Positions 1 to 8,457 of a stretch of 64,000 nt of DNA are shown here, piece after piece. The first letter of the stretch is position 1. Every line of letters begins with the position of its first letter. Position numbers and translations under genes: made by a program. The notes below the pieces were generated by a model. The model ran no database searches. It was not told where the DNA came from and saw only the letters and a program-made list of their open reading frames with translations. The stretch comes from Chitinophagales bacterium (lineage in GTDB: Bacteria > Bacteroidota > Bacteroidia > Chitinophagales > Saprospiraceae). Where the stretch lies: assembly GCA_013298845.1 (NCBI GenBank), contig JAAFJN010000007.1, forward strand, positions 32,235 to 96,234, read 5' to 3'.

Positions 1-380
1 ATTAACCTTTTATGGACGACTTCAAGGTCAATCTGCCCGTTGGAAGCCCGGACCTCATGCTTGAAGTCTAATACGTGGTTTTGCAAGTACATGATACCCA
101 TGAGCCATTCAGCAAGTAGTGGGAGTTGGGTGTCAAACAGCCGTAAATGTTGTGTTTGATCCGGTAAAATTCCTTTTTGTTCCATGTCTGCCTTTAAGTA
201 TTCAGACACTGCAAACGTAAAGTAACTTCGCACGCCTTCTGCTTTTAACCTTTCTAACATAAAGTCAAAAAGGTAATTTTTGGCTTGTGGCTCGTATTGT
301 TCGGGTTGACTATAGCGGATAAACTCTGCTACAATTCGGTTTCGAACCTCATTCATGCCTATTTTTCTACTGTCATCCAT
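1..380 (-). CDS. Unrecognised protein, 3' end beyond window edge
   Basis: An open reading frame on the minus strand starts at ATG 380-378 (MDDSRKIGMNEVRNRIVAEF) and stays open to base 1, giving at least 126 residues. The fragment is charged and probably largely helical, with no signal peptide or membrane segment and no motif I recognise. A perfect 17-bp inverted repeat covers its start codon, so the start region of the mRNA could fold into a hairpin or bind a protein. It follows the next minus-strand gene by about 200 bases. The coding call rests on the long open frame and sensible composition; function unknown. Confidence 0.6.
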   Translation of the reverse strand, partial: MDDSRKIGMNEVRNRIVAEFIRYSQPEQYEPQAKNYLFDFMLERLKAEGVRSYFTFAVSEYLKADMEQKGILPDQTQHLRLFDTQLPLLAEWLMGIMYLQNHVLDFKHEVRASNGQIDLEVVHKRL

Positions 381-415
381 AGGTAGTTAAATTTGTTCCA
401 AATTTAACTACCTAT
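379..415. promoter_or_regulatory. Perfect 17-bp inverted repeat over a start codon
   Basis: Bases 379-395 and 399-415 are exact reverse complements separated by three bases (TTC). The arm core is GGTAGTTAAATTTG. The repeat overlaps the first two bases of the minus-strand ATG at 380-378, so in the mRNA the start codon would lie at the base of a strong stem-loop. It could be an operator, a translation-blocking hairpin, or the scar of a mobile element. Confidence 0.7.
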
Positions 416-581
416 CTAAACAATATGGTGTACTTATTTTTAGGTACTCCCCCGAAAATTGAAAGGTTTTTTCCCTTGCGTTAACAAATTCAAAGAAAAT
501 TTTTTATTCAAAATCAACGAAATGCGATTTTTGGCGGGTGTAAATTCCCCCAAAACCGTCCCCGTATTTTTTCCAAAAAAA

Positions 582-1052
582 TTACCAATTCACACAAGTT
601 TCCGTCAATTGCCCGTTTCTCAACTCATACAACTCGTGCACCAACATAGTGATGCCCGGTAAACCGTATTTGTCAAAAAATACAATGGTGGGCAATGTCT
701 CGTAATCATGGGTATCTAAGTAGTCCGTTAACTGCTCCGCTAAATCCTCAATGTGCTCCACGTTTTTTACCACGAGTACTGCATTGGACAATGCCCCATG
801 CTCGTTCAGCCAACTGGTGAAGTTATCGTCTTTCAACCCGTTAAAAGTGTGAATTTGGGTACCTGCGTTGCGCTCCAACTGAATATCAATTTTGCTGATA
901 TCTTCGTAGTTGTCCAACCCAATACTTACCCATTCGTGGGGCGTAACGGCTAATGTAATCATTTTCTCTGCTCGGTTTAAAGCAGGTTCTGGGGCCAATC
1001 TTTTCGCTGATGATGGCGGCGGGATTACTAGAACGGGATTATACTCTGTCAT
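582..1052 (-). CDS. Hypothetical protein, about 156 residues
   Basis: I choose the internal start MTEYNPVLVIPPP because the residues before it look like untranslated sequence. The protein looks soluble and acidic, with the segment TLPTIVFFDKYGLPGITMLV near the C-terminus, and has no signal peptide. A start further upstream at 1154 is possible. I recognise no family. It reads in the same direction as the truncated gene at the window edge, so the two may be co-transcribed. Confidence 0.5.
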   Translation of the reverse strand: MTEYNPVLVIPPPSSAKRLAPEPALNRAEKMITLAVTPHEWVSIGLDNYEDISKIDIQLERNAGTQIHTFNGLKDDNFTSWLNEHGALSNAVLVVKNVEHIEDLAEQLTDYLDTHDYETLPTIVFFDKYGLPGITMLVHELYELRNGQLTETCVNW

Positions 1053-1231
1053 GAGATTATTGTTTAATAAATTAAAGTTGCCGCCGGCTGTTAACCGACT
1101 GTTAATATTATTAGTGCTAATTTTGTGCCAGTATGTCATGTCTTTGATAATCAATTGTTTGTGAAATTTTTTAGAAAGTCAAAAAAGCGAAATTTCCGAA
1201 AAAAACGAAAATTATAGTTCGTATTACTCGG

Positions 1232-1387
1232 CTATGACTCGCCCACCCAAAACGCCCCCGAATAACGGAGTAAATCTTGGGTAAGGCGGTCGTCATTCAT
1301 CAAATCTTGGGTGTTGGGGCGTTTCATTGGGAGTTTAGCCGTCAGTGCGGAAAAAAGTTGTGCGAGGCTTGTGAATACGTTTTTCAT
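1232..1387 (-). CDS. Small hypothetical protein, 51 residues
   Basis: A 51-residue frame (MKNVFTSLAQLFSALTAKLP...) begins 35 bases after the end of the small membrane protein gene on the same strand. It has an amphipathic N-terminus, then a polar half ending in FWVGES. Start ATG 1387-1385 is preceded by AT-rich sequence typical of this phylum. Support is only the position behind another gene and the reasonable composition. Confidence 0.4.
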   Translation of the reverse strand: MKNVFTSLAQLFSALTAKLPMKRPNTQDLMNDDRLTQDLLRYSGAFWVGES

Positions 1388-1421
1388 AATTGACTTATTT
1401 ATTGATGGGAAATGAGGATTG

Positions 1422-1742
1422 TTAGTTGAATAAAACCAGTGCCAAAGCGATAGCGCCCAGCAGCAAACCGATGAAAAAACCGGAGTTGAAGCCGCCGTCG
1501 TTGCGGATCCAATCTTCGCCGTCCCAGATGTGTTTTTTATCGGGCGAAAACAACGGTTCTCCACCCCGGTAACCACCACTTCGACGGCGGCGACCGTGGT
1601 ACTGCGAATAGTTGCGTTGGGTAGGTGGCACGGCTACATCCGGGGAAATAACAGGTGTTGCTTGCGCGCTGCGGTGCCGAAGATCATCGGTGAATAAATA
1701 ACCGAAAACCAAAATGACGATGCTGATGATAACGATTTCCAT
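1422..1742 (-). CDS. Small two-segment membrane protein
   Basis: A 106-residue protein starting MEIVIISIVILVFGYLF. Hydrophobic segments lie at residues 2-16 and about 85-104 (FFIGLLLGAIALALVLF). They flank an Arg/Gly-rich loop (HGRRRRSGGYRGG) and a region with KHIWDGEDW. A longer frame extends upstream to 1949, but that part is Lys/Phe-rich and AT-rich like non-coding DNA. No family recognised. Confidence 0.5.
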   Translation of the reverse strand: MEIVIISIVILVFGYLFTDDLRHRSAQATPVISPDVAVPPTQRNYSQYHGRRRRSGGYRGGEPLFSPDKKHIWDGEDWIRNDGGFNSGFFIGLLLGAIALALVLFN

Positions 1743-2312
1743 TGTTTGTAATGAATTTGATGGTGATTTCAATGGTGCGATGTTGTTGTTCTTATTGAAA
1801 AAACAGTGCCACACGGTTTTACAAGAACAAAGATTTTCTAAAAAATTGATTATCAATGTTTTAAGTTTTAAAACGCAAACGTCAAGATCAGAAAAAACGA
1901 AAAAAACAAGCAGTTTTTTTCGTTTTTCCCGAAAAATCCAGTGTACCATTCCCGTTTATTTTTCTGGTTGTTTTATTCGCCGGACGCGGGACTTGTATTT
2001 CCCGGCGTAAAAAAGGTTTTGCCAAAATGAAATTTAACAAAGATGAATCTGTTTTTTTCCAAAAATAATTTTGTGATTTTTTTATTTTTTTGGCTTAAAT
2101 TTCAATGTCTCATTTCTCCCCCCTTTTTGTCCAATTCTTCCCTTACTGCCTCAACTCCTTTTTTCAAATCTTGCATTTAAATTCTACTATACCGAGCATT
2201 GTCAGGTTTTGTGTACCACAGCAAGGGAGGCTTCCGGTGTTTTTTGCACAAAACCTGCCGTGTCGAAGTATGACTAGGTTTATCTGTTCTATTATTTTAA
2301 ATTAACTAACGT
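1743..2312. other. Long AT-rich intergenic region before the mannan locus
   Basis: About 570 bases without a convincing gene. It holds a GC-rich hairpin around 1978-2007, homopolymer T/A runs, and one copy of the GGTTTTGTGC palindromic repeat at about 2187-2274. The promoter of the SusC/SusD operon must lie in its 3' part. I could not fix a TAnnTTTG promoter here with confidence. Confidence 0.6.
2187..2274. repeat. Palindromic repeat family 1, copy A
   Basis: Arms CAGGTTTTGTG (2203-2213) and CACAAAACCTG (2247-2257) are exact reverse complements. They are flanked by TATAC on the left and AAGTAT on the right, as in the other copies near 7.2, 26.1 and 35.2 kb. It lies in the leader of the SusC gene. 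Confidence 0.75.
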
Positions 2313-5300
2313 ATGAAGCGAAAAATTTTTACGCAATACCTCAAAGCGGGGTGGGTAGGGCTTGTCCTCCTGTGCACCGCTTTTGTGGTGCAGGCCCAAG
2401 CGGTCAGCGGTATCGTAAAAGGGGACGACGGTGACGTACTCGTAGGTGTAAGTATCCGCAACGTTTCCCAACCCGGTATCGGGGCGGTGACCGATGGCAA
2501 TGGTTTCTTTTCTGTCAAATCCAATCCCGGCGATGTCCTCTCTTTGTCTTACACCGGTTACCAAAATCTCGACGTAACGGTAGGGGCCGAAACACGCCTC
2601 GAACTGACCATGACCACCGAAGGAAATGTCCTCAACGAGGCCGTGGTGGTGGGTTATGGCTCCGTCAAACGCAGCGACCTCACGGGGGCGGTATCGTCGG
2701 TGACGGGTGAACAATTGCGCTCCAGTGTAACCACCAACTTCGATCAGGCGCTGCAAGGCCGCGTGGCCGGGGTACAGGTGACCCAAAACTCCGGCGCGCC
2801 CGGTGCTACCGCGTCCATCCGGATTCGCGGTGCCAGTTCCATTAACCTTTCCAGCGAACCACTTTATGTCATTGACGGTATTCCGATTCAGGGCGATGGT
2901 TACGGCGTGGCGGGTTTTGATTGGTCCGGCGGTGCCAACGGCCAAAATCAGGTGAACCCTTTGTCGGCTATTAATCCCGCCGATATTGTGAGCATCGAAG
3001 TGTTAAAAGATGCCTCCGCAACGGCCATTTACGGTGCCCGCGCGGCCAATGGGGTCGTATTGGTGACCACAAAACGCGGCAAACCAAACGAATCTCGTAT
3101 TTCGTACAGTGGTTTTTACGCCAATCAGATGGTGGGCAAAACCTTAGACATGATGAATCTTTCCGATTTTGCCGAATACCAATTGCAGGTGTCGCGCGAC
3201 CTCGGTTTACCGCCCAACCAACGTTACCTCGATCCTACGTTGCTGGGCGAGGGCACCAACTGGCAAAATGAAGTTTTCCGAAATGCCGGTATGCAAAGCC
3301 ACCAACTCAGCGTAACGGGCGGCACTAAAAACACCAATTACGCCATTTCCGGTTCGGTTTTTGACCAGGATGGTATCATTATTGGCTCTAATTTTAAACG
3401 CCAAACGGTGCGCCTCAACCTCGATAATCAGGTGCGCACCTGGATGAAAGTGGGCGGTAGTTTTTCGTTTGCCAATATTGACGAAAAAATTACCCTCAAC
3501 GACGGCGGCGACGGCGTTGTCAGCCAGGCTCTGGTGATGCAACCCGACGTGGCGGTGCGCGATTTTAACGGCAACTGGGCCGGTCCCGAAATTCAGGCGG
3601 GTGCTTCTACCTGGAACCCGGTGGCGTTGGCGTTGTTGCGCAACAATACCTTGGGCCGCAAACGTGTCATGGGTAATTTCTTCGGCGATATTAACCTGTG
3701 GAAAGGGATGACGTTCCGTTCCGAAATTGGTATGGACGATAACCGCTCCATTAATAAGTCGTTCCAACCCACCTATAAATTTGGTATTCTCGAAAACAAC
3801 GAGAACCAATTGCGCCAACGCGATGAATCCAGTTTTTTCTGGGTTTGGAAAAATTACCTCACGCAGGAAGTGCATTTTAGCGAAAAATCACACCTCACGG
3901 TATTGCTCGGTCAGGAAGCCCAAAAATCCGCTTGGGAAGGTACCGACGTGCGCAAACGCAATTTTGCCTCCAACGATATTCAGGTGTTGAGTGAAGGAGA
4001 GGATTCGCCCATTCCGCCCAGCGGCTGGAAAGACGCGGCCACCATCGCTTCTTATTTTGCCCGTGCAAACTATAATTTTAACGACAAATATTTCGCAACG
4101 TTTACCCTGCGCGCCGACGGTTCCTCTAAGTTTGGTCCCGAAAATCGCTGGGGTTATTTCCCTTCCGGCTCGGTGGCCTATCGCCCGTCCAATGCCCTCA
4201 AAGTGCGTTTGGGTTACGGCGAAGTGGGTAATCAGGGCATCCCGAATTACCAGTTTGGTTCGGCTTTGCTAACGGTCAACACGCCATTTGGTACCTCGTA
4301 TCGCCCGGCCAATATCCCTAATCCGCAGTTGAAATGGGAAGCAACGCGCCAGTGGAACCTTGGTTTTGACGTGACGTTGATCAAAAACCGCATTGATGCC
4401 ACGGTGGATGTTTATTCCAAAAAAACCGATGGCCTTTTGTTGCAGGTATTTGTGCCCAATTACCTCGGTGGTTCTTCGTACGCCGACATTGGTGCGCCGT
4501 ACGCTAACGTGGGCAAAATGGAAAACAAGGGTATTGACCTTTCCATTAATTCCCGCAACGTGCGCCGCAAAAATTTCTCGTGGAATACCGACCTCACGTT
4601 CTCGCTCAACCGCAATAAAGTAACGGCCCTGAACGACGACGGCGCTATTTTCTGGCGCAACCTCTACTGGTATTCGGAGTTCCAAACGGCTACCCAAACG
4701 GCCGCCGGATTACCCATCGGGCAATTCTACGGCTACGTTACCGAAGGCATTTTTAAAGATGAAGCCGATATTTTGGCGCACGCCGTTCAAATTAACGACC
4801 CCAACAACGATGGCAAAAACCTCGTGGACAAACGCGCCGGGGTGTGGATTGGCGATGTCAAATTTAAAGACCTGAACGGCGACGGGAAAATTAACTCGCT
4901 CGACCAACGGGTAATTGGCGACCCAAACCCCGACTTTACCTTCGGCGTAAACAACACCTTCCGCGCCGGTCCGTTCGATTTGGTGGTGTACCTCAATGGC
5001 TCTTACGGGGCCGATATCCTCAATTACCAACGCGTAATGACCGAGGGCATGACCAGTGTATTCAACAACCAATCGGCCAACGTGGCCAACCGCGCGGTGT
5101 ACGGTTACGTGGACCCTGCCGGTTCGGACCTCGACCCGAAAAACGTGTACCTGGCCAATACCGAAGCCACTTTGCCGCGCCCAACGACGACGGACAACAA
5201 CCGGAACACGCGCATGAGCGACCGTTGGATTGAAGATGGTTCGTATCTGCGCCTGCAAAACGTGCGCCTTGGTTACACGTTGCCCAAAACAATGTTGGCC

Positions 5301-5483
5301 AAATACCGCGTGGCGAACCTGAAAGTGTACGTGAACGCGCAAAACCTTTATACACTCACCAATTACTCTGGTTACGATCCCGAAATCGGGGCATTTAACC
5401 AAAGCCCATTGTTGCAAAATGTGGATATGGGCCGTTATCCAACGCCACGGGTATTCACTTTTGGCATTGACGCGGAATTTTAA
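2313..5483 (+). CDS. susC: SusC/RagA-type TonB-dependent outer-membrane transporter
   Basis: A 1056-residue TonB-linked outer-membrane transporter for oligosaccharide uptake. Residues 1-30 form a signal peptide ending near VVQAQA. About 33-108 is a carboxypeptidase-regulatory-like domain. A plug domain follows, starting after NEAVVVGYGSVKRSDLTGAV. The rest is the 22-strand beta-barrel, ending with an aromatic C-terminus (FTFGIDAEF). It is directly followed, 12 bases on, by its SusD partner. The nearby mannanase genes suggest manno-oligosaccharides as substrate; that is inference from context. Length is normal for the family. Confidence 0.97.
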   Translation: MKRKIFTQYLKAGWVGLVLLCTAFVVQAQAVSGIVKGDDGDVLVGVSIRNVSQPGIGAVTDGNGFFSVKSNPGDVLSLSYTGYQNLDVTVGAETRLELTMTTEGNVLNEAVVVGYGSVKRSDLTGAVSSVTGEQLRSSVTTNFDQALQGRVAGVQVTQNSGAPGATASIRIRGASSINLSSEPLYVIDGIPIQGDGYGVAGFDWSGGANGQNQVNPLSAINPADIVSIEVLKDASATAIYGARAANGVVLVTTKRGKPNESRISYSGFYANQMVGKTLDMMNLSDFAEYQLQVSRDLGLPPNQRYLDPTLLGEGTNWQNEVFRNAGMQSHQLSVTGGTKNTNYAISGSVFDQDGIIIGSNFKRQTVRLNLDNQVRTWMKVGGSFSFANIDEKITLNDGGDGVVSQALVMQPDVAVRDFNGNWAGPEIQAGASTWNPVALALLRNNTLGRKRVMGNFFGDINLWKGMTFRSEIGMDDNRSINKSFQPTYKFGILENNENQLRQRDESSFFWVWKNYLTQEVHFSEKSHLTVLLGQEAQKSAWEGTDVRKRNFASNDIQVLSEGEDSPIPPSGWKDAATIASYFARANYNFNDKYFATFTLRADGSSKFGPENRWGYFPSGSVAYRPSNALKVRLGYGEVGNQGIPNYQFGSALLTVNTPFGTSYRPANIPNPQLKWEATRQWNLGFDVTLIKNRIDATVDVYSKKTDGLLLQVFVPNYLGGSSYADIGAPYANVGKMENKGIDLSINSRNVRRKNFSWNTDLTFSLNRNKVTALNDDGAIFWRNLYWYSEFQTATQTAAGLPIGQFYGYVTEGIFKDEADILAHAVQINDPNNDGKNLVDKRAGVWIGDVKFKDLNGDGKINSLDQRVIGDPNPDFTFGVNNTFRAGPFDLVVYLNGSYGADILNYQRVMTEGMTSVFNNQSANVANRAVYGYVDPAGSDLDPKNVYLANTEATLPRPTTTDNNRNTRMSDRWIEDGSYLRLQNVRLGYTLPKTMLAKYRVANLKVYVNAQNLYTLTNYSGYDPEIGAFNQSPLLQNVDMGRYPTPRVFTFGIDAEF

Positions 5484-5495
5484 AAAACGAATATC

Positions 5496-7163
5496 ATGAA
5501 AAACAGCATAAAATTTATAGCAGTACTGTGCCTGAGCCTGTTGGCTAATAGTGGCTGTCAAAAAGATTTTTTGGAAATTGAGCCGGTGGACAAACTGACG
5601 CAGGACAATTTTTACAAAAATGCTACCCAAATCCGGGCGGCCACGGCCTCTTTGTACGGGTTTCCCTGGTTCGATTTTAACGACAAGTTTTATTGGTTGG
5701 CCGGCGATTTGCTGGCGGGCAATATGTACTACACTTTCGATCAGGAAGGCCAGTTTTTTTATTTCAGTTACGGCGAGGGTAATGCCTATTTGTCGGGTGG
5801 CTGGAAAGGTTTGTACCGCGTAGTATCGTACGCTAATTCCATTATCAACGATATGCCGCGCATTGCCCGCGCCAACAACGTAGCGCAGGATGTTATTGAC
5901 AAAGCCCTCGGCGAGGCGCGTTTTATTCGTGGAACGGCCTATTATATGTTGGCCGAATATTGGGGTGAAGTGCCCATTGTGGAAAATTCTTCCGAATTGG
6001 TGGCTGCCAATAACCTGAAATTGCCCAAAAATACGCGTTCCAGCGTGTATGAAATGGCCCGCCGCGACCTTTCGTACGCTGCCGATGTGTTACCCGCCGT
6101 GGACCCCACGCCGGGCCGGGCCACCAAATGGGCTGCTAAAGCAACGTTGGCCAAATTGCACCTGACCATGGCCCAAAACCTGAGCGAGGGTGCTTCGGCT
6201 ACCAATTTTGCCACTGCCCAAGCACTCGCCGCCGAGGTTATTGAACAAAGTGGCCTCGCTTTGATGCCCAATTACGCTGATTTGTTCAAAATTGAGCACA
6301 ACAACAGCGCCGAGTCCCTTTTTGCCCTCCAGTGGATGGAAGGTGGCTACGCGTTTGGCAACAGCCGCCAGGCCAACTGGGCGCGCAGTTCGTACATCAC
6401 CGGTAACTCCGAAGCCTGGGGCGGCGGCAAATGTATGACCCTCGACTTTATGCAAAGTGTGGAGCAGGGCGACAAACGCCGTCCGGCGATTTACATGGCT
6501 CCCGGCGACCGCTACCCCGAAATTCGCAAAGCCAGCGGCGGATACGAGTACCAAATTGTGTTGCGCGACCCGGCGGACCCCAATGTGGTGCTTGAAAATG
6601 CCACTCCGGTGCTCAATAGCCTGAAAAAATACGTGGTTGGTTCTGCCGAAGACAACGGTGGAAAGGTTTCGACCGGACAGGCAACGGCCCTGAACCAATA
6701 CGTTATTCGCCTTGCCGATGTTTATTTGATCTACGCCGAAGCCACTTTGGGCGCGGCGGGTTCTACTTCGGACGCGAAAGCGCTCGAATATTTTAATGCA
6801 ATTCGTTCTCGGGCTGGATTGTCCCCGAAAACATCTATAACCTTTAACGACATTTTTAAAGAGCGTCGAGTCGAATTTGCGCTGGAAAGTATTGCATGGT
6901 TCGATGTAAAACGCTGGTACTATCGCGAGTCTTCCGCAGCGTTGGCTTATTTAAACAGCCAACAGCGGGAGTACACCTATTATCGCGATCAATCACCCAA
7001 TGCCGCTGATGAAAATCTGGTGGCTGGGTATATTTTAAATCCGCCGCCATCGGCAATTACCATTTCGGCAGCACAAATGCAGTTGCCCATTCCGGCCGCT
7101 GATGTGGTGTTTAACCCGCTTTTGGCCGCCGGTGAACCCGCGGTGGAATACGAATTCAAATAA
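5496..7163 (+). CDS. susD: SusD/RagB-type surface glycan-binding lipoprotein
   Basis: A 555-residue lipoprotein with signal peptidase II cysteine at residue 21 (LLANSGC). Family features include the N-terminal DFLEIEPVDKLTQDNFYKN stretch, TPR-like helices (EARFIRGTAYYMLAEYWGEVP) and a C-terminal RAGL...FKERRVEFALE segment. SusD proteins cap the SusC barrel from outside and deliver glycans to it. It is co-transcribed with the preceding SusC gene. The 3' intergenic region carries a palindromic repeat. Confidence 0.96.
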   Translation: MKNSIKFIAVLCLSLLANSGCQKDFLEIEPVDKLTQDNFYKNATQIRAATASLYGFPWFDFNDKFYWLAGDLLAGNMYYTFDQEGQFFYFSYGEGNAYLSGGWKGLYRVVSYANSIINDMPRIARANNVAQDVIDKALGEARFIRGTAYYMLAEYWGEVPIVENSSELVAANNLKLPKNTRSSVYEMARRDLSYAADVLPAVDPTPGRATKWAAKATLAKLHLTMAQNLSEGASATNFATAQALAAEVIEQSGLALMPNYADLFKIEHNNSAESLFALQWMEGGYAFGNSRQANWARSSYITGNSEAWGGGKCMTLDFMQSVEQGDKRRPAIYMAPGDRYPEIRKASGGYEYQIVLRDPADPNVVLENATPVLNSLKKYVVGSAEDNGGKVSTGQATALNQYVIRLADVYLIYAEATLGAAGSTSDAKALEYFNAIRSRAGLSPKTSITFNDIFKERRVEFALESIAWFDVKRWYYRESSAALAYLNSQQREYTYYRDQSPNAADENLVAGYILNPPPSAITISAAQMQLPIPAADVVFNPLLAAGEPAVEYEFK

Positions 7164-7171
7164 GTGATGCT

Positions 7172-7236
7172 TCGGCGCTGCCGGTTTTGTGCACAAAAAA
7201 ATTCAGATGCACAAAACCGGGTGGCGCTGAGTGTAC
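7172..7236. repeat. Palindromic repeat family 1, copy B
   Basis: Exact 13-bp arms CCGGTTTTGTGCA (7181-7193) and TGCACAAAACCGG (7208-7220), extended outward by imperfect pairing of the flanking GGCGCTG/GGCGCTGAG sequences. It lies between the SusD gene and the first glycan-binding protein gene and may shape relative transcript levels within the operon. Confidence 0.75.
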
Positions 7237-7260
7237 ATTCAAAAACGTAAAAACTGTATT

Positions 7261-8442
7261 ATGAAATTTTTTGTAAAAATAAACATATTTCTGTTGTTTT
7301 TGGCTTTGGGTGCGGGCTTGGTGAGTTCGTGCCGTAAGGAAAAAGACACATCCCGCGATTGTCCGGGTACACCGGCCATTAGTTATATCCGCTCCACGGA
7401 AGCCGTTAAATCGGATTCTTTGATCGTGGGCAGTTTTATGGGCAGCCTGATCGCCATTGTGGGCGAAAACTTGTGTAATGCTCAGCAAATGTGGTTCAAC
7501 GACCAAAAAGCCGTATTGAACCCCACTTATGTCACCGAAAACACCATTTTGGTCAACGTGCCCAGCACGGTTCCGGTGGAGGTGACCAATAAAATTCGTA
7601 TTCTTTTTGCCGATGGCTCGGAGTTGCTCCACGATTTCAGTGTCAATGTGCCCGCGCCAACGCTCACCAAAATCAAGTGCGAATACGTACCCGACGGTGA
7701 ATTGGTGGAATTGGAAGGCGATTTTTTCTTTGAACCCCTCAAAGTGGTGTTTGAAGGCGATGTGCAGGCCGATGTGGTGGCTTTGGACAAAACCCACCTC
7801 TCGGTACGCGTGCCATCGGGCGCACAACCCGGCCCCCTCAAAATCCAGACGAACTTTGGTACCATAAAATCCAAATTCTTTTTCCGCGATAACCGGAATA
7901 TTATTTTGGACTACGATGCCAAAAAACACGAAACCTGGACGGCTCCCATCGGCAACAACGATCCCGCCGGATGTTCGGGCGATTACGCTTTTTTCAAATC
8001 GGCGGCCAACAGCGCCTGGCAGTGGACGAACGAACTCACCATGCAATATTGGGCACCCCGCGGTCGCGGCAACGTACCGGTAGCGCAGGGTTTGGTGAGC
8101 GACCTGGCTTTAAAATTTGAAGTAAACGTACCGCAGGAATGGCGCGACGTGCGCATGGAAATTTTCTTTAGCCCCTTCGCCGACGACCACGGCCGCGACG
8201 GTGCCGTTCACGCCCGTTGGCAACCCTGGAAAGCGGGTCCGTACAAAACCAACGGCTGGGAAACCATTACCATTCCGCTCAAAGATTTTAAATACGGCAA
8301 AGATGACTCCGACGAAAACGGCACCAAATCCATCACCAACCTCGGCAGTTTGACCAACGTTGTGATGATGATGTTTGGTCCGGCGGCAGGCCCCAATCCG
8401 GTGCATATCTGTTTTGATAACATTCGGGTAGTTCCTCTTTAG
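7261..8442 (+). CDS. Surface glycan-binding lipoprotein with IPT/TIG domains
   Basis: A 393-residue lipoprotein; lipobox cysteine at residue 24 (GLVSSC). The middle resembles IPT/TIG immunoglobulin-like folds. The C-terminal half, from about residue 215, has the pattern of the surface glycan-binding protein B glycan-binding domain: a Trp-rich jelly-roll-like region with WQWTNELTMQYW, ARWQPWKAGPYKTNGWETI and a final CFDNIRVV. The frame extends 10 codons upstream, but ATG 7261 gives a proper signal peptide. It likely holds mannan at the cell surface for the enzymes downstream. Confidence 0.85.
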   Translation: MKFFVKINIFLLFLALGAGLVSSCRKEKDTSRDCPGTPAISYIRSTEAVKSDSLIVGSFMGSLIAIVGENLCNAQQMWFNDQKAVLNPTYVTENTILVNVPSTVPVEVTNKIRILFADGSELLHDFSVNVPAPTLTKIKCEYVPDGELVELEGDFFFEPLKVVFEGDVQADVVALDKTHLSVRVPSGAQPGPLKIQTNFGTIKSKFFFRDNRNIILDYDAKKHETWTAPIGNNDPAGCSGDYAFFKSAANSAWQWTNELTMQYWAPRGRGNVPVAQGLVSDLALKFEVNVPQEWRDVRMEIFFSPFADDHGRDGAVHARWQPWKAGPYKTNGWETITIPLKDFKYGKDDSDENGTKSITNLGSLTNVVMMMFGPAAGPNPVHICFDNIRVVPL

Positions 8443-8457
8443 TTAAAAATAAATATC

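Noticed and set aside
2105..2305. 66-codon plus-strand frame before the SusC gene
   Set aside because: Its frame runs through the palindromic repeat and has Phe/Cys-rich non-coding composition.
4710..5630. 306-codon minus-strand frame across the end of the SusC gene
   Set aside because: Overlaps two certain genes on the plus strand and has no recognisable features.
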